Below, piece after piece: positions 47,606 to 56,610 of a stretch of 64,000 nucleotides of DNA. This DNA comes from Aquidulcibacter sp. (GTDB taxonomy: Bacteria; Pseudomonadota; Alphaproteobacteria; Caulobacterales; Aquidulcibacteraceae): NCBI GenBank assembly GCA_027532555.1, contig JAPZTJ010000001.1, forward strand, positions 1 to 64,000, written 5' to 3'. A program made the position numbers and the translations under genes. How positions within the stretch are numbered: position 1 is the first letter of the stretch; each line of letters begins with the position of its first letter. The notes under the pieces are model-generated. The model was not told where the DNA came from and did no database searches. It saw nothing but the letters and a program-made list of their open reading frames with translations.

Positions 47606-48748
47606 ATGCCAAACCGTCGCACCATCCTTCAGCTTCTTGCCCTAAGTTCATTAGCCACCATACCTGCCGTCAGTGCAGCAGGTCGCTCCGAGACAGATCC
47701 TGCCGCCGCTTGGCGCAATCCCGGTGCTGGCCAAAAAGACCCCCGCCTTTACAGTCTCGCGCACGCCATTCTCGCCCCCAATCCGCACAACCGCCAACCT
47801 TGGCTGGTGAGCCTAGAAGGCGAAGACAGCATCATCCTTTACTTCGATACCACCCGCCGCCTGCCGGCTACGGACCCGTATGACCGCCAACTGGCGATTG
47901 GCTGTGGCGCATTCCTTGAGATTCTGTCGATTGCCGCCGGCGAAATCGGCTACGACGCGCAAATCAGCCTTTTCCCGGAGGGCGAGCCTCAACCGCTCTT
48001 GAATGACAAGCCGTTGGCCCGGATCCGCTTGGTAACGGGCGGGACAAAGGACCCGCTCTATAGCTTCATCACACAAAGACGCTCCAACAAGGAGGTCTAT
48101 GATACCAAGAAGCAGATCAGCGCTGAACGCTTAGAAGCGCTTTTGACGATGGAGCCCACAGAAACTCTGACCTTATCGGGCTCGCTATCGGGCAGTGCGC
48201 AATGTGAATCCTTGCGACTATTCAGCATTCAAGCCTATCGGCGCGAATTCCAAACGCCCGTCGCGCTCAAGGAAAGCATTGACCTGATGCGGATCGGGAA
48301 AGCTGAAATTGCAAAATACCGCGATGGGATTGATCTCGATTTTCCGGGCATTGGTGCCATGCAGGCGATAGGTTTGCTAACGCGGGAAAAAATGATGACG
48401 CCAGGCACCAAAGCCTATCAACAAGGCCTAGAGCAATATGATCCCTTGGCGAAATCCGCTTCCGGCTATGTCTGGATGATCAGCAATTCAAAGGATAGGT
48501 TCGCAGAAATTGCCGTCGGTCGCGCCTATGCCCGCCTGAATCTGCGAGCAACTGCGCTTGGGATCGCCATACACCCTATGAGCCAAGCACTGCAGGAATA
48601 TGCAGAAATGAGCACAATAAAGGCCGACGCCGAACAGGCAGTGGGCTTATCATCTGATAGGCGTCTACAGATGCTTGCCCGAATAGGATATGCTAGACAG
48701 GTCCTCCCGTCACCAAGACGAGGCCTTGAAGAGCATATTCGTACATGA
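47606..48748 (+). CDS. Nitroreductase-family (Acg-like) flavoprotein, exported
   Basis: A 380-residue protein of the nitroreductase/Acg FMN-binding type. An N-terminal signal with paired arginines (NRRTILQLLALSS) suggests Tat export. The body has NPHNRQPW, the FMN phosphate-contact motif of this family, RRSNKEVYD, and VGRAYARLNLRATALGIAIHPMSQAL near the C-terminus. AGAGG lies just before the chosen ATG; a TTG 27 bases earlier is less likely. Its stop overlaps the MarR gene, and a self-regulated promoter lies upstream. The substrate is unknown; quinones or nitro compounds are typical. Confidence 0.82.
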   Translation: MPNRRTILQLLALSSLATIPAVSAAGRSETDPAAAWRNPGAGQKDPRLYSLAHAILAPNPHNRQPWLVSLEGEDSIILYFDTTRRLPATDPYDRQLAIGCGAFLEILSIAAGEIGYDAQISLFPEGEPQPLLNDKPLARIRLVTGGTKDPLYSFITQRRSNKEVYDTKKQISAERLEALLTMEPTETLTLSGSLSGSAQCESLRLFSIQAYRREFQTPVALKESIDLMRIGKAEIAKYRDGIDLDFPGIGAMQAIGLLTREKMMTPGTKAYQQGLEQYDPLAKSASGYVWMISNSKDRFAEIAVGRAYARLNLRATALGIAIHPMSQALQEYAEMSTIKADAEQAVGLSSDRRLQMLARIGYARQVLPSPRRGLEEHIRT

Positions 48749-49224
48749 CCGCAGACCGTCCCAATCCAGACTTTTCAAAGATCGCCTTTAGCTTCTTCAA
48801 TGAAATTGCGATCATTGATCAATTGGGACGCAACCGGTTTGAGCGTGTCTTGCCAGATGGCCTTTCGATCGCAGGCTTTAGCTTGCTCAATCACTTCGTT
48901 CGTTTGAATAAAGATCAAGACACGCCGAGCCATCTAGCAAAAGCATTCCAAGTCACCAAAGGGGCGATGACCAATACGATCCATCGCCTCGACGCCTTAG
49001 GCTTGGTCACCATCGTCGCTGACCCCAGCGATGGGCGAGGCAAACTTGTTTCGATCACCCAAGCGGGCAGGGCAGCGCGCGAAGATGCCATTGCCCGCTT
49101 AGCGCCGTCTTTGCAGCAATTGGCAGGATTGATTGATCCTAACGAGCTCGCCAACCTCGTCCCGACCCTTATGAAACTGCGCGCCATTCTCGATGCCAAC
49201 CGCGAGCCTGACCCGCAGTCGTGA
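48745..49224 (+). CDS. MarR-family transcriptional regulator
   Basis: A 159-residue MarR-type repressor. The winged helix-turn-helix is at about residues 53-105 (PSHLAKAFQVTKGAMTNTIHRLDALGLVTIVADPSDGRGK), including the D-x-R-G-K wing. It overlaps the nitroreductase gene by ATGA, so the two are one transcript. It probably binds the palindrome at 47553-47574 and releases it on sensing an electrophile, quinone or phenolic ligand. Confidence 0.92.
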   Translation: MTADRPNPDFSKIAFSFFNEIAIIDQLGRNRFERVLPDGLSIAGFSLLNHFVRLNKDQDTPSHLAKAFQVTKGAMTNTIHRLDALGLVTIVADPSDGRGKLVSITQAGRAAREDAIARLAPSLQQLAGLIDPNELANLVPTLMKLRAILDANREPDPQS

Positions 49225-49315
49225 CTCCTGCCGCCAATGGCGCTATCAGACGACGCCTGCCCAAGCACCTCACCTGCTAGCCTCCTCCTAAGACCTGTCG
49301 TCAGAAAACTAACCC

Positions 49316-51190
49316 ATGTTACAAATCACAGACCTAACCTATCGCCTCGCGCGGCGCGTGTTGTTTGATGGGGCCAATGCCGTGATATCCGATGGCTGGA
49401 AGGTAGGCTTGGTTGGCAAGAATGGTTCTGGCAAGTCGACCCTATTGCGGCTCATTCAAGATGAGGCGCTGAAAGGGGATGGCAGTGTTCGTCTCAAACG
49501 CGGCGCGCGCATGGGTTTTGTTGCCCAGGAAATCGCCGCCACGCCCGACCCGATGTTGGAAGTCGTACTGGCTGCAGACATTGAACGCGCCAGCTTGATG
49601 GCGGAGGCTGAGACCGCAACGGACCCCAATCGCATCAGCGAAATCCATACCCGTTTGGCCGACATAGACGCTTATTCGGCAGAAGCCCGCGCCAGTGAAA
49701 TCCTCGTCGGTCTTGGCTTTAAGCAAGAAGAGCTGATGAACCCGGCGGGTTCCTTCTCTGGCGGTTGGCGCATGCGGGCGGCATTGGCGGGCGTGTTATT
49801 CTCGATGCCAGACCTATTGGTACTCGACGAACCGACCAATTACCTCGACCTTGAGGGCGCGGCATGGCTCGAGGCTTTTTTGCGCAAATATCCCAATACC
49901 GTCTTAGTGGTCAGCCACGACCGGGAAATGCTCAATCGATCCGTCACGCACATCATGGCGCTGGAAGACGCGAAACTCGAAGTCCATGCAGGCGGCTACG
50001 ACACCTATCTGCGTCGCCGGGCAGAGCGTGCCGCTCTGTTAGCCGGGCAAAAGGCCAAGCAAGATGCGGCACGCGCCCACCTGCAGGCCTTTGTCGACCG
50101 CTTCCGCGCCAAGGCCTCCAAGGCCCGTCAGGCGCAAAGTCGCATTAAGATGCTGGAAAAGATGCAAGAGATCTCCGTCCCGATTGCGGACCGGGCAATG
50201 CCTTTTCACTTTGATGAGCCAAGCGAGCTCGCTTCACCCTTGATCCAATTGGATGAAGCTGACCTCGGCTATATTGATGGCAAGCCTGTCCTCAAGAAAG
50301 TCGACTTCCGCCTCGATCACGACGACCGCATCGTCATCATCGGCCCGAACGGGCAAGGCAAAACAACTTTGGTCAAGTCCATCGGTGCACGGCTTGAGTT
50401 GCTGAACGGCAAGCGGCGCGCGTCCAAAGCGGTCAAAATTGGCTATTTCAGTCAGGATCAATTGGACGAATTACGCGCAGGCGAAACCGTATTGCAACAC
50501 GTCCGTGACCTAGAACCCGAATGGCCACCCTCGCGCCACCGGTCCCTGGCGGCGCGGATGGGATTTGGTCAGGAAAAGATCGATACCCATGTCGAAAAGC
50601 TCTCGGGCGGAGAGAAGGTACGCCTGCTTCTAGGCCTGATGGCTTATGCCAAGCCCCACGTCCTGATCCTAGACGAGCCGACAAGCCACTTGGATATCGA
50701 TAGTCGCGAGGCGCTGATCCATGCCTTGAACGATTATTCCGGTGCCGTTCTGTTGATCACCCACGATGTCTATTTGGCAGAAGCCTGTGCCGACCGGTTG
50801 TGGTTGGTCCATAATGGCCATGCACGCGCCTATGACGGTGACTTGACCGACTATCGTGGCTTGGTCCTCAGCGCGGATCGTCCAGATAGCGGTGGGGCAG
50901 GCAAGAATGCGCCGAAGGCCGTAGCAAAGAGCGAAGTCGGCGGCGGCGGCAAAAAAGGGCCATCGCTCTCCACGTTGCGCTTCCGCTTGGCTGACGCAGA
51001 AAAGGCCGTCACTAAAGAGCAGCACGCACTCGACACCATCGATGCCCGTCTTGCCTCACCCAGTCTCTATACCGAAGGGGCCAAGGCGCTTGCAGACCTC
51101 ACAAAGAAGCGTGAATGGCATGCGCAAGCCCTCGCCAAAGCCGAAGCAGTTTGGATAGAGCTAAGTGAGGCCATTGAAGCCGCTTCCTAA
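49316..51190 (+). CDS. ABC-F family ATPase
   Basis: A 624-residue soluble protein with two ABC ATPase domains and no membrane segment, the ABC-F ribosome-associated class. Domain 1 has GKNGSGKSTLL (about residue 37), FSGGWRMR and LLVLDEPTNYLD. Domain 2 has GPNGQGKTTLV (about 343), LSGGEKVRLL and LILDEPTSHLD. The linker between them carries the charged P-site tRNA interaction region, and a C-terminal coiled-coil extension is present (from about 555). It is closest in layout to YheS/Uup. The exact subfamily is not certain. Confidence 0.92.
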   Translation: MLQITDLTYRLARRVLFDGANAVISDGWKVGLVGKNGSGKSTLLRLIQDEALKGDGSVRLKRGARMGFVAQEIAATPDPMLEVVLAADIERASLMAEAETATDPNRISEIHTRLADIDAYSAEARASEILVGLGFKQEELMNPAGSFSGGWRMRAALAGVLFSMPDLLVLDEPTNYLDLEGAAWLEAFLRKYPNTVLVVSHDREMLNRSVTHIMALEDAKLEVHAGGYDTYLRRRAERAALLAGQKAKQDAARAHLQAFVDRFRAKASKARQAQSRIKMLEKMQEISVPIADRAMPFHFDEPSELASPLIQLDEADLGYIDGKPVLKKVDFRLDHDDRIVIIGPNGQGKTTLVKSIGARLELLNGKRRASKAVKIGYFSQDQLDELRAGETVLQHVRDLEPEWPPSRHRSLAARMGFGQEKIDTHVEKLSGGEKVRLLLGLMAYAKPHVLILDEPTSHLDIDSREALIHALNDYSGAVLLITHDVYLAEACADRLWLVHNGHARAYDGDLTDYRGLVLSADRPDSGGAGKNAPKAVAKSEVGGGGKKGPSLSTLRFRLADAEKAVTKEQHALDTIDARLASPSLYTEGAKALADLTKKREWHAQALAKAEAVWIELSEAIEAAS

Positions 51191-51202
51191 CGATACAAAC
51201 AA

Positions 51203-51229
51203 AAAAGGCGGCCCAAAGGACCGCCTTTT
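51203..51229. terminator. Terminator between the ABC-F gene and rplS
   Basis: AAAAGGCGG pairs with CCGCCTTTT across a 9-nt loop. A residues on the left and T residues on the right allow termination from both convergent genes. Confidence 0.8.
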
Positions 51230-51252
51230 GATTTGTTTCAGGGCAGCTTAGC

Positions 51253-51630
51253 TTAGTCGCTAAAGCCACGGCCGTCAGTGCGCTCAGCGATCCGAGCCGA
51301 CTTACCGCGACGATCCCGCAGGTAGTACAGCTTAGCGCGACGCACTTTACCTTTACGCACAACCGTGACCGATTCCACATTCGGCGAGTACAGTGGGAAA
51401 ACCCGCTCTACGCCTTCACCGAAGGAGATTTTGCGAACGGTGAAGTTAGCGTTGATGCCACCGCCAGAGCGGGCAATACAAACGCCTTCATAGGCCTGAA
51501 CGCGCTCGCGCTCGCCTTCTTTGATCTTCACGTTCACGCGCAGGGTGTCACCTGGCGAAAATTCTGGGATGGATTTGCCTTCGGAGACGCGTGCGACTTC
51601 CTCGGCATCGAGTGTTTCGATGATATTCAT
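51253..51630 (-). CDS. rplS: 50S ribosomal protein L19
   Basis: A 125-residue L19 at the 30S-50S interface. The [31 protein letters not shown] segment and the [33 protein letters not shown] block are diagnostic. It lies downstream of trmD with a 128-base leader; rpsP and rimM, the usual partners, are not upstream here. Confidence 0.97.
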   Translation of the reverse strand: MNIIETLDAEEVARVSEGKSIPEFSPGDTLRVNVKIKEGERERVQAYEGVCIARSGGGINANFTVRKISFGEGVERVFPLYSPNVESVTVVRKGKVRRAKLYYLRDRRGKSARIAERTDGRGFSD

Positions 51631-51758
51631 GTCAGCTCACCTTGCACGATTCCTAACTTAAGACTTTGAAACCAGATCAAAAGCTCAAGAAGGCCGCGGC
51701 ATTGTTGTTGTCAAAGAGAACTTTGAGATTGAAAGAAGACGCGCGTTTATACGAATGA

Positions 51759-52454
51759 TCAGGCTTTGTCACCCTTATAAACTGCCCAAAGGTCAGGTCG
51801 GCGGGCTTGCGTGACCGCTTCGGATTGTTGTTTCTTCCAAGCGGCAATCTTCGCATGATCACCGGACATTAGGACAGGTGGAACCTCAAGGTCTTCAAAG
51901 CTGCGCGGCCGCGTGTACAGTGGATGCTCAAGAAGCCCTGATTCAAAGCTTTCCTCGCCAAGGCTCTCGGAATTGCCTAAAAGGCCGGGCAGCAAGCGCA
52001 CGCTGGCCTCTACCAACATTTGTGCTGGCAAGTCCCCACCGGTTAGTACGATATCCCCGACCGCAATTTCTTCCATCTCGCGCGTTAGGATGGCGCGCTC
52101 GTCCAAGCCTTCAAAGCGGCCACAAAACAGGATGACACCAGGCCCTGCAGCCAATTCACGCACCCGGGCTTGGGTCAACGGCTTGCCGCGCGGGGTCAAA
52201 TAAATCAGCGGCCGGCCATCACGCGGCACGCTGTCGATCGCGCGTGCTGCAACATCTGCCTTCATCACCATGCCCGCGCCACCCCCGGCCGGCGTATCGT
52301 CCACTTGCCGATGCTTTCCGTCGCCAAAGCCACGCAAATCAATCAATTCCAGCGACCAAACAGATTTTTCAAGCCCGGTCCCAATCAAGGATGCGCCAAG
52401 CGCACCGGGCCAAGCCTCTGGGGTTAGGGTAATGACGGAGACAGAAAAGGGCAT
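51759..52454 (-). CDS. trmD: tRNA (guanine-37-N1) methyltransferase
   Basis: SPOUT-class methyltransferase that methylates G37 next to the anticodon. The 231-residue protein has AGGGAGMVMKADV, LTPRGKPLTQARVREL, the knot sequence ILFCGRFEGLDERA and the EIAVGDIVLTGGDLPA substrate loop. The ATG at MPFSVSVITL fits the family start. The longer open frame is rejected. It is divergent from the Mur ligase gene and precedes rplS. Confidence 0.96.
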   Translation of the reverse strand: MPFSVSVITLTPEAWPGALGASLIGTGLEKSVWSLELIDLRGFGDGKHRQVDDTPAGGGAGMVMKADVAARAIDSVPRDGRPLIYLTPRGKPLTQARVRELAAGPGVILFCGRFEGLDERAILTREMEEIAVGDIVLTGGDLPAQMLVEASVRLLPGLLGNSESLGEESFESGLLEHPLYTRPRSFEDLEVPPVLMSGDHAKIAAWKKQQSEAVTQARRPDLWAVYKGDKA

Positions 52455-52577
52455 GGTTACTTCTAACCCAGCTCCACGCTTATGCGAAGTCAGCCCGCGC
52501 ATTGTTGGCGGAGGCAGCCCAGCTGAACCTGCGAACCCATACGTGACGGCCCCGAAAAGCCGCGCTAAAGGGTCGAA

Positions 52578-53990
52578 ATGAACATTTATTTCCTAGGAAT
52601 CGGTGGAGCTGGGGTCAGCGCTTTAGCCAGCGTCCTGCAATCACAGGGTCATCAAGTCACAGGGTCTGACGAAGGGGTATTCCCACCGGTTTCGACCTAT
52701 CTCGACCAAGCTGGCATTAGCTATGCAAAGCGTTTTGACGTGGCCAATCTGCCGGAAAAAATCGACGTGGCTGTCGTAGGCACAACGGCCAAGATGGACC
52801 CAGCAACAAATCCTGAGCTGGCTGAACTGCAAGCGCGCGGCGTGCCCTGCTATAATTTCGCAACTTATCTGGGTCAGTACACACAAGACCGCGAAAACCT
52901 TATTGTGGCCGGCAGCTTTGGAAAAAGCTCATTGACGGCACTGGTCGCCTTCTTACTGCGTCACGCTGGCCAAGGTCCGGGCTGGTTCATTGGTGCGATC
53001 CCGCTCGACTTGCCAAGAACCGGCCACGCTGGAACAGACCCGCTCTTTGTCGTGGAAGGCGACGAATATATCGTCAGCCTACGGGATCGGCGCAGCAAGT
53101 TCGAGCTCTATAGCCCCGCCCACATTTTGATCTCTTCGATCGTGCACGACCACATCAACATGTTCCCCACGATGGAAAACTATGAAGCTCCGTTTGCAAA
53201 GTTGTTTGCCGCACTGCCCCCCGAAGGCCTTCTCATCGCCTGTCACACGTATGAACCGGTTCGCCGCCTTATCGGTGACAGACCCGCCGTCTGGTACGGA
53301 TTGAAGCCAAACCCCGGCTATTTTGCAGAAAACATCGCGATTGGCGAAGTCACGTGCTTTGACCTTGTTTGCCCCGGTGGCAGCCGGATATCGCTGGAAA
53401 CGGAACTATTAGGCTTGCATAATATTGAAAACCTGATTGGGGGCAGCGCCTTTGTGCTGGAGCGCGGATTGATGTCCCCAACCCAAGTCCAAGCCGCTGT
53501 GCGCGCCTTTCGAGGGGTTGCGCGGCGGCTCGATAAGAAGACCCGCACCTCCACCGTCCCAGCCTATGAAGGCTTTGGGTCTTCTTATGAAAAGGCCCGG
53601 TCGGCAATCGACGCGATCCGCCTGCATTTTCCAAACCGGCCCTTGGTCGTGGTGTTCGAACCCCATACCTTTTCTTGGCGTAATCAAGATGCGCTGAGCT
53701 GGTATGATCACGTCTTTGAAGGCTGCGATCAGGTCCACATTCTGCCCCCGCCGAAAATTGGTGCGGCAAGCCAGAGCCAATTGACCCTGTTAGACATTCT
53801 CGACCGGGTGGATGCTGCTGGGGTTATGGCCCAAGGTATTGAAGACACGCAGGCATTTCTCAACCAGATGCCAGTCAATCTTGAGGGCGATGAAGTTGTC
53901 CTCCTACTCTCTTCCGGCCCGCTTGATGGCTTGGCAGACACGCTACCCAATCGCCTCGACACGCTATTCGGGGACCGGACTGACAATTGA
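52578..53990 (+). CDS. mpl: Mpl-type murein peptide ligase
   Basis: A 470-residue Mur ligase resembling UDP-N-acetylmuramate:L-Ala-gamma-D-Glu-meso-DAP ligase, which recycles wall tripeptide. The N-terminal Rossmann part starts IYFLGIGGAGVSALASVLQSQGHQVTGSD. The P-loop reads AGSFGKSSLTAL rather than the usual GTHGKTT form. The FVVEGDEY and SSIVHDHINMFP segments follow the Mpl pattern, as does RRLDKKTRTSTVPAYEGFGSSYEKARSAI. The altered P-loop keeps the GxxGKS core, so activity is likely, but the exact substrate is inferred. Confidence 0.82.
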   Translation: MNIYFLGIGGAGVSALASVLQSQGHQVTGSDEGVFPPVSTYLDQAGISYAKRFDVANLPEKIDVAVVGTTAKMDPATNPELAELQARGVPCYNFATYLGQYTQDRENLIVAGSFGKSSLTALVAFLLRHAGQGPGWFIGAIPLDLPRTGHAGTDPLFVVEGDEYIVSLRDRRSKFELYSPAHILISSIVHDHINMFPTMENYEAPFAKLFAALPPEGLLIACHTYEPVRRLIGDRPAVWYGLKPNPGYFAENIAIGEVTCFDLVCPGGSRISLETELLGLHNIENLIGGSAFVLERGLMSPTQVQAAVRAFRGVARRLDKKTRTSTVPAYEGFGSSYEKARSAIDAIRLHFPNRPLVVVFEPHTFSWRNQDALSWYDHVFEGCDQVHILPPPKIGAASQSQLTLLDILDRVDAAGVMAQGIEDTQAFLNQMPVNLEGDEVVLLLSSGPLDGLADTLPNRLDTLFGDRTDN

Positions 53991-54637
53991 TGGACCTAGA
54001 CCACCTACCCGTTGACCCTCACGCTTATGCCTCTTTTCTGCTGATCATGGCAGGGATGGCCGCAACGCCCGGTCCTGCAAACTTGTTTGCTTTGGCAACG
54101 GGGCTGGCCCAAGGCCCGCGCGCTGGCTTGTGGGGGGTGTTCGGAATGAATGTTGCTTCATTGGTTTGGTTTGTCTTTGCCGCTTTGGGCTTAGGCGTTC
54201 TGATGCGGCTGTATCCGTCGGCATTTTCGATGCTGGCGATTCTGGGCGGGCTTTATCTGGCATGGTTGGGCTTTAAGGCTCTCCGGACCGCGCTATCAAA
54301 AGAAACACAAGGCTTCCAACTTGCCGGCCAAGCGGCGGGTAGCAAGCCGTTCAGAGATGGGTTTCTGGTGCAAATCAGCAATCCGAAAGCCTTACTCTTT
54401 TTTACCGCAGTCTTGCCGCCCTTCATTGATCCGCAGCGTGACACCGTGCCGCAACTAGCCATGTTTGCTGCGGGAACCGTTTTATTTGACACATTGACTA
54501 TGTCCATGTTTGCGCTGGCGGGAGGGCTGATGTCTCGCCAATTCGCGCAAGCCCGCTTTGCACGCTTATTCTCTGCAGTCGTCGGGGTCCTGCTCCTCAG
54601 CACGGCCACCCTCATGCTACTCAGAACGATGGCTTGA
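53990..54637 (+). CDS. LysE-family amino-acid exporter
   Basis: A 215-residue inner-membrane protein of the LysE/RhtB superfamily. About six helices are visible (residues 15-33, 45-68, 72-92, 120-145, 153-175 and 190-212), with the family motif ATPGPANLFALATGLAQGPRAGL near the N-terminus and FLVQISNPKALLFF after the third helix. Its ATG shares one base with the mpl stop codon (TGATG). Exported substrate is unknown; homoserine, threonine or other neutral amino acids are typical. Confidence 0.87.
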   Translation: MDLDHLPVDPHAYASFLLIMAGMAATPGPANLFALATGLAQGPRAGLWGVFGMNVASLVWFVFAALGLGVLMRLYPSAFSMLAILGGLYLAWLGFKALRTALSKETQGFQLAGQAAGSKPFRDGFLVQISNPKALLFFTAVLPPFIDPQRDTVPQLAMFAAGTVLFDTLTMSMFALAGGLMSRQFAQARFARLFSAVVGVLLLSTATLMLLRTMA

Positions 54638-54686
54638 TCACCAAGACAAACCAGGCCATTGAATATTTTTTCATTTAGGGGTGGCC

Positions 54687-55229
54687 ATGTCCAAAAGACG
54701 TTCCCCGGAACCGATATCTGCCATCGAAGATCGGCTTTTACGTGCATCGGTAGCACTGGGTGATAACCTCGACAGCGTCTCATTGCCCGAACTGGCCGCC
54801 GCCGCCAACATCGCGGTTGGCACGCTCTACCGCATCGCGCCATCCAAATCTGCCCTAGCAGAAATCTTGGATGCGCGGGCTCGCACCCTTTTTGAACGAC
54901 ACGTGTTTGCGCCATTTCCAGCGCGCCTCAGTCTTCAACAACGGTTTCATTTGATGTGGACACGCCTCGCAGAGTTTGCCCTCCAAGAAACCGACATTGC
55001 CGCCTATGTGGCCCGCAAGCCTATGGGCTCTGACAGCGCCTTTATCAGAGCCAGCGCGATCTTTGCGCGTGACGGGGCTGCGACAGGGGAACTTAAGGCT
55101 TTCAGCGGCGAAGAATTAGCGGCAATCGTCTGGGGACCGCTGTCTGCCCTCTTGCGTAACCATGCCTGTTCGGTGGAAAGTCTAAAACAACTCGAACAAG
55201 CGGCTTGGGATGGTCTACGTCGCATATAA
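54687..55229 (+). CDS. TetR-family transcriptional regulator
   Basis: A 180-residue TetR-type regulator with the helix-turn-helix at about residues 28-58 (LPELAAAANIAVGTLYRIAPSKSALAEIL). The usual Tyr-Phe pair in TLYxYFxxK reads TLYRIAPSK here. AGGGGTGG precedes the ATG. It is 14 bases upstream of the SDR gene and probably controls it. No palindromic operator was recognised in the 50-base gap after the LysE gene. Confidence 0.88.
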   Translation: MSKRRSPEPISAIEDRLLRASVALGDNLDSVSLPELAAAANIAVGTLYRIAPSKSALAEILDARARTLFERHVFAPFPARLSLQQRFHLMWTRLAEFALQETDIAAYVARKPMGSDSAFIRASAIFARDGAATGELKAFSGEELAAIVWGPLSALLRNHACSVESLKQLEQAAWDGLRRI

Positions 55230-55243
55230 TCAGGGAGACGAAC

Positions 55244-56020
55244 ATGACAGGACGTATGGCCGGCAAAATGGCCTTGATCACCGGGGCCGCCCAAGGATTA
55301 GGCGCAGCCATTGCCACCATGTATGCCAAAGAGGGTGCCAAAGTCGTGGTAACCGATATTAATGGTGCAGGGGCAGATGCAACGGCTGCGGCCATCAACG
55401 CGCTTTATCCCGGCCACGCTACCGCATTCCAACAAGACGTCTGTTCTGAGCCGCGCTGGATCGAGATCGTGAACGCGGCGCATAACGCGATGGGTGGCCT
55501 GAATGTTTTGGTCAATAACGCCGGCATTGGCAGCTTAGGCTCAGTTGAAAGCGAAAGTTTTGAAAACTGGAAAAAAGTTATGGCGGTCGATGTCGATTCC
55601 GTCTTCCTCGGTTGTAAGTATGCGCTCGGCGTCATGAAGCCTTATGGCCCCGGTGCCATTGTCAATATTTCATCGATTGCAGGCCTAATCGCGTCCGCCA
55701 ATTATGCCGCCTATAATGCAGCTAAGGCCGCCGTTTGGTTGCTAACAAAATCGGTCGCCTTGCATTGTGCCCGCAAAGTGCCCGGCTTCCGCTGTAATTC
55801 TATTCACCCAACCTTTATCAAGACGCCAATCCTTGACGGAATGGCAGGCCTCGTTGGTTCACAAGAAGAGGCTTATGCAAAATTGGCGCGACAAGTCCCA
55901 CTGGGGCGCTTGGGTGAGCCTGACGATATTGCTTATGCAGCCGTTTATCTGGCTAGCGATGAAAGCAAGTTTGTGACCGGCGCAGAGCTAAAGGTCGACG
56001 GTGGTATTTCCGCCATGTAA
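55244..56020 (+). CDS. Short-chain dehydrogenase/reductase
   Basis: A 258-residue classical SDR. TGAAQGLGAAIA is the cofactor glycine motif, NNAGIGSLGSVESE the structural motif, and Ser in NISSIAGLIASANYAAYNAAKAA with Tyr and Lys is catalytic. The Asp at the end of beta-2 (VVTDINGAG) favours NAD(H). The C-terminal GAELKVDGGISAM is typical. GGGAG precedes the ATG. It likely forms an operon with the TetR gene. The substrate is unknown. Confidence 0.9.
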   Translation: MTGRMAGKMALITGAAQGLGAAIATMYAKEGAKVVVTDINGAGADATAAAINALYPGHATAFQQDVCSEPRWIEIVNAAHNAMGGLNVLVNNAGIGSLGSVESESFENWKKVMAVDVDSVFLGCKYALGVMKPYGPGAIVNISSIAGLIASANYAAYNAAKAAVWLLTKSVALHCARKVPGFRCNSIHPTFIKTPILDGMAGLVGSQEEAYAKLARQVPLGRLGEPDDIAYAAVYLASDESKFVTGAELKVDGGISAM

Positions 56021-56029
56021 GGCGTTGGT

Positions 56030-56542
56030 TTAGCGGACAATCACCGACAACAAGACAACACGCGCAATGCCGGGGCCGACCACGCGGTCGGTCACGGCCT
56101 GCATGCGCTCACCCAAGATCTGGGTGTCGGGGACGCGACCGGGTATGAAGAAGCTATTGACAAACTCTTGCGCGGTACCGCGCCACGCAGCCCGTAAGGC
56201 AGGGGTGGCGGCTTGTGCCCGCTCGCGCTTGGGCATTGCGCTCACCACAATACCCATATCAATTTGCATAACTCCAACCGAGCGAAACTGCCGCATGATA
56301 CTGGCAGTGATTTGATTTGAGCCAAGGAAACCGGCGTCATTGCCGCCGCCTTTTGGAACAGGTTTCGCCGCACGCGCGCTAGTGGCCCCCATAACAGCCG
56401 TGGAAGCCAGCCCAATGCTTGCGGCGACGGTTGCCTTTACAAGCGCGCGTCTGGTTTTTTCACACTCCGATTGCACGTCCAGATTGGTGCAGGAGGGTCC
56501 GCTTAGGTCTTGATACGAATCAGTCATGGATACGATTTTCAA
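56030..56542 (-). CDS. Tat-signal exported protein of unknown function
   Basis: A 170-residue protein with a charged, Cys-containing N-terminus followed by a twin-arginine-like signal (KTRRALVKATVAASIGLAS) and a probable Ala-x-Ala cleavage near residue 58. The mature part (VGVMQIDMGIVVSAMPKRERAQAATPALRAAW … VVGPGIARVVLLSVIVR) has a strand-helix-strand pattern loosely reminiscent of FliL-like domains. Which ATG is used is unclear. Its start region overlaps the leader of the divergent antiporter gene. Confidence 0.6.
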   Translation of the reverse strand: MKIVSMTDSYQDLSGPSCTNLDVQSECEKTRRALVKATVAASIGLASTAVMGATSARAAKPVPKGGGNDAGFLGSNQITASIMRQFRSVGVMQIDMGIVVSAMPKRERAQAATPALRAAWRGTAQEFVNSFFIPGRVPDTQILGERMQAVTDRVVGPGIARVVLLSVIVR

Positions 56543-56610
56543 CGAAACGCGTTAAAGAAACGTGGCAATTCAAGCTGGGCTGCATTAGCATTCGTGCAGG
56601 AGGATTTGAT

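Noticed and set aside
51677..51862. 61-codon minus-strand open frame between trmD and rplS
   Set aside because: It overlaps the trmD 3' end in another frame and has no ribosome site or family resemblance.
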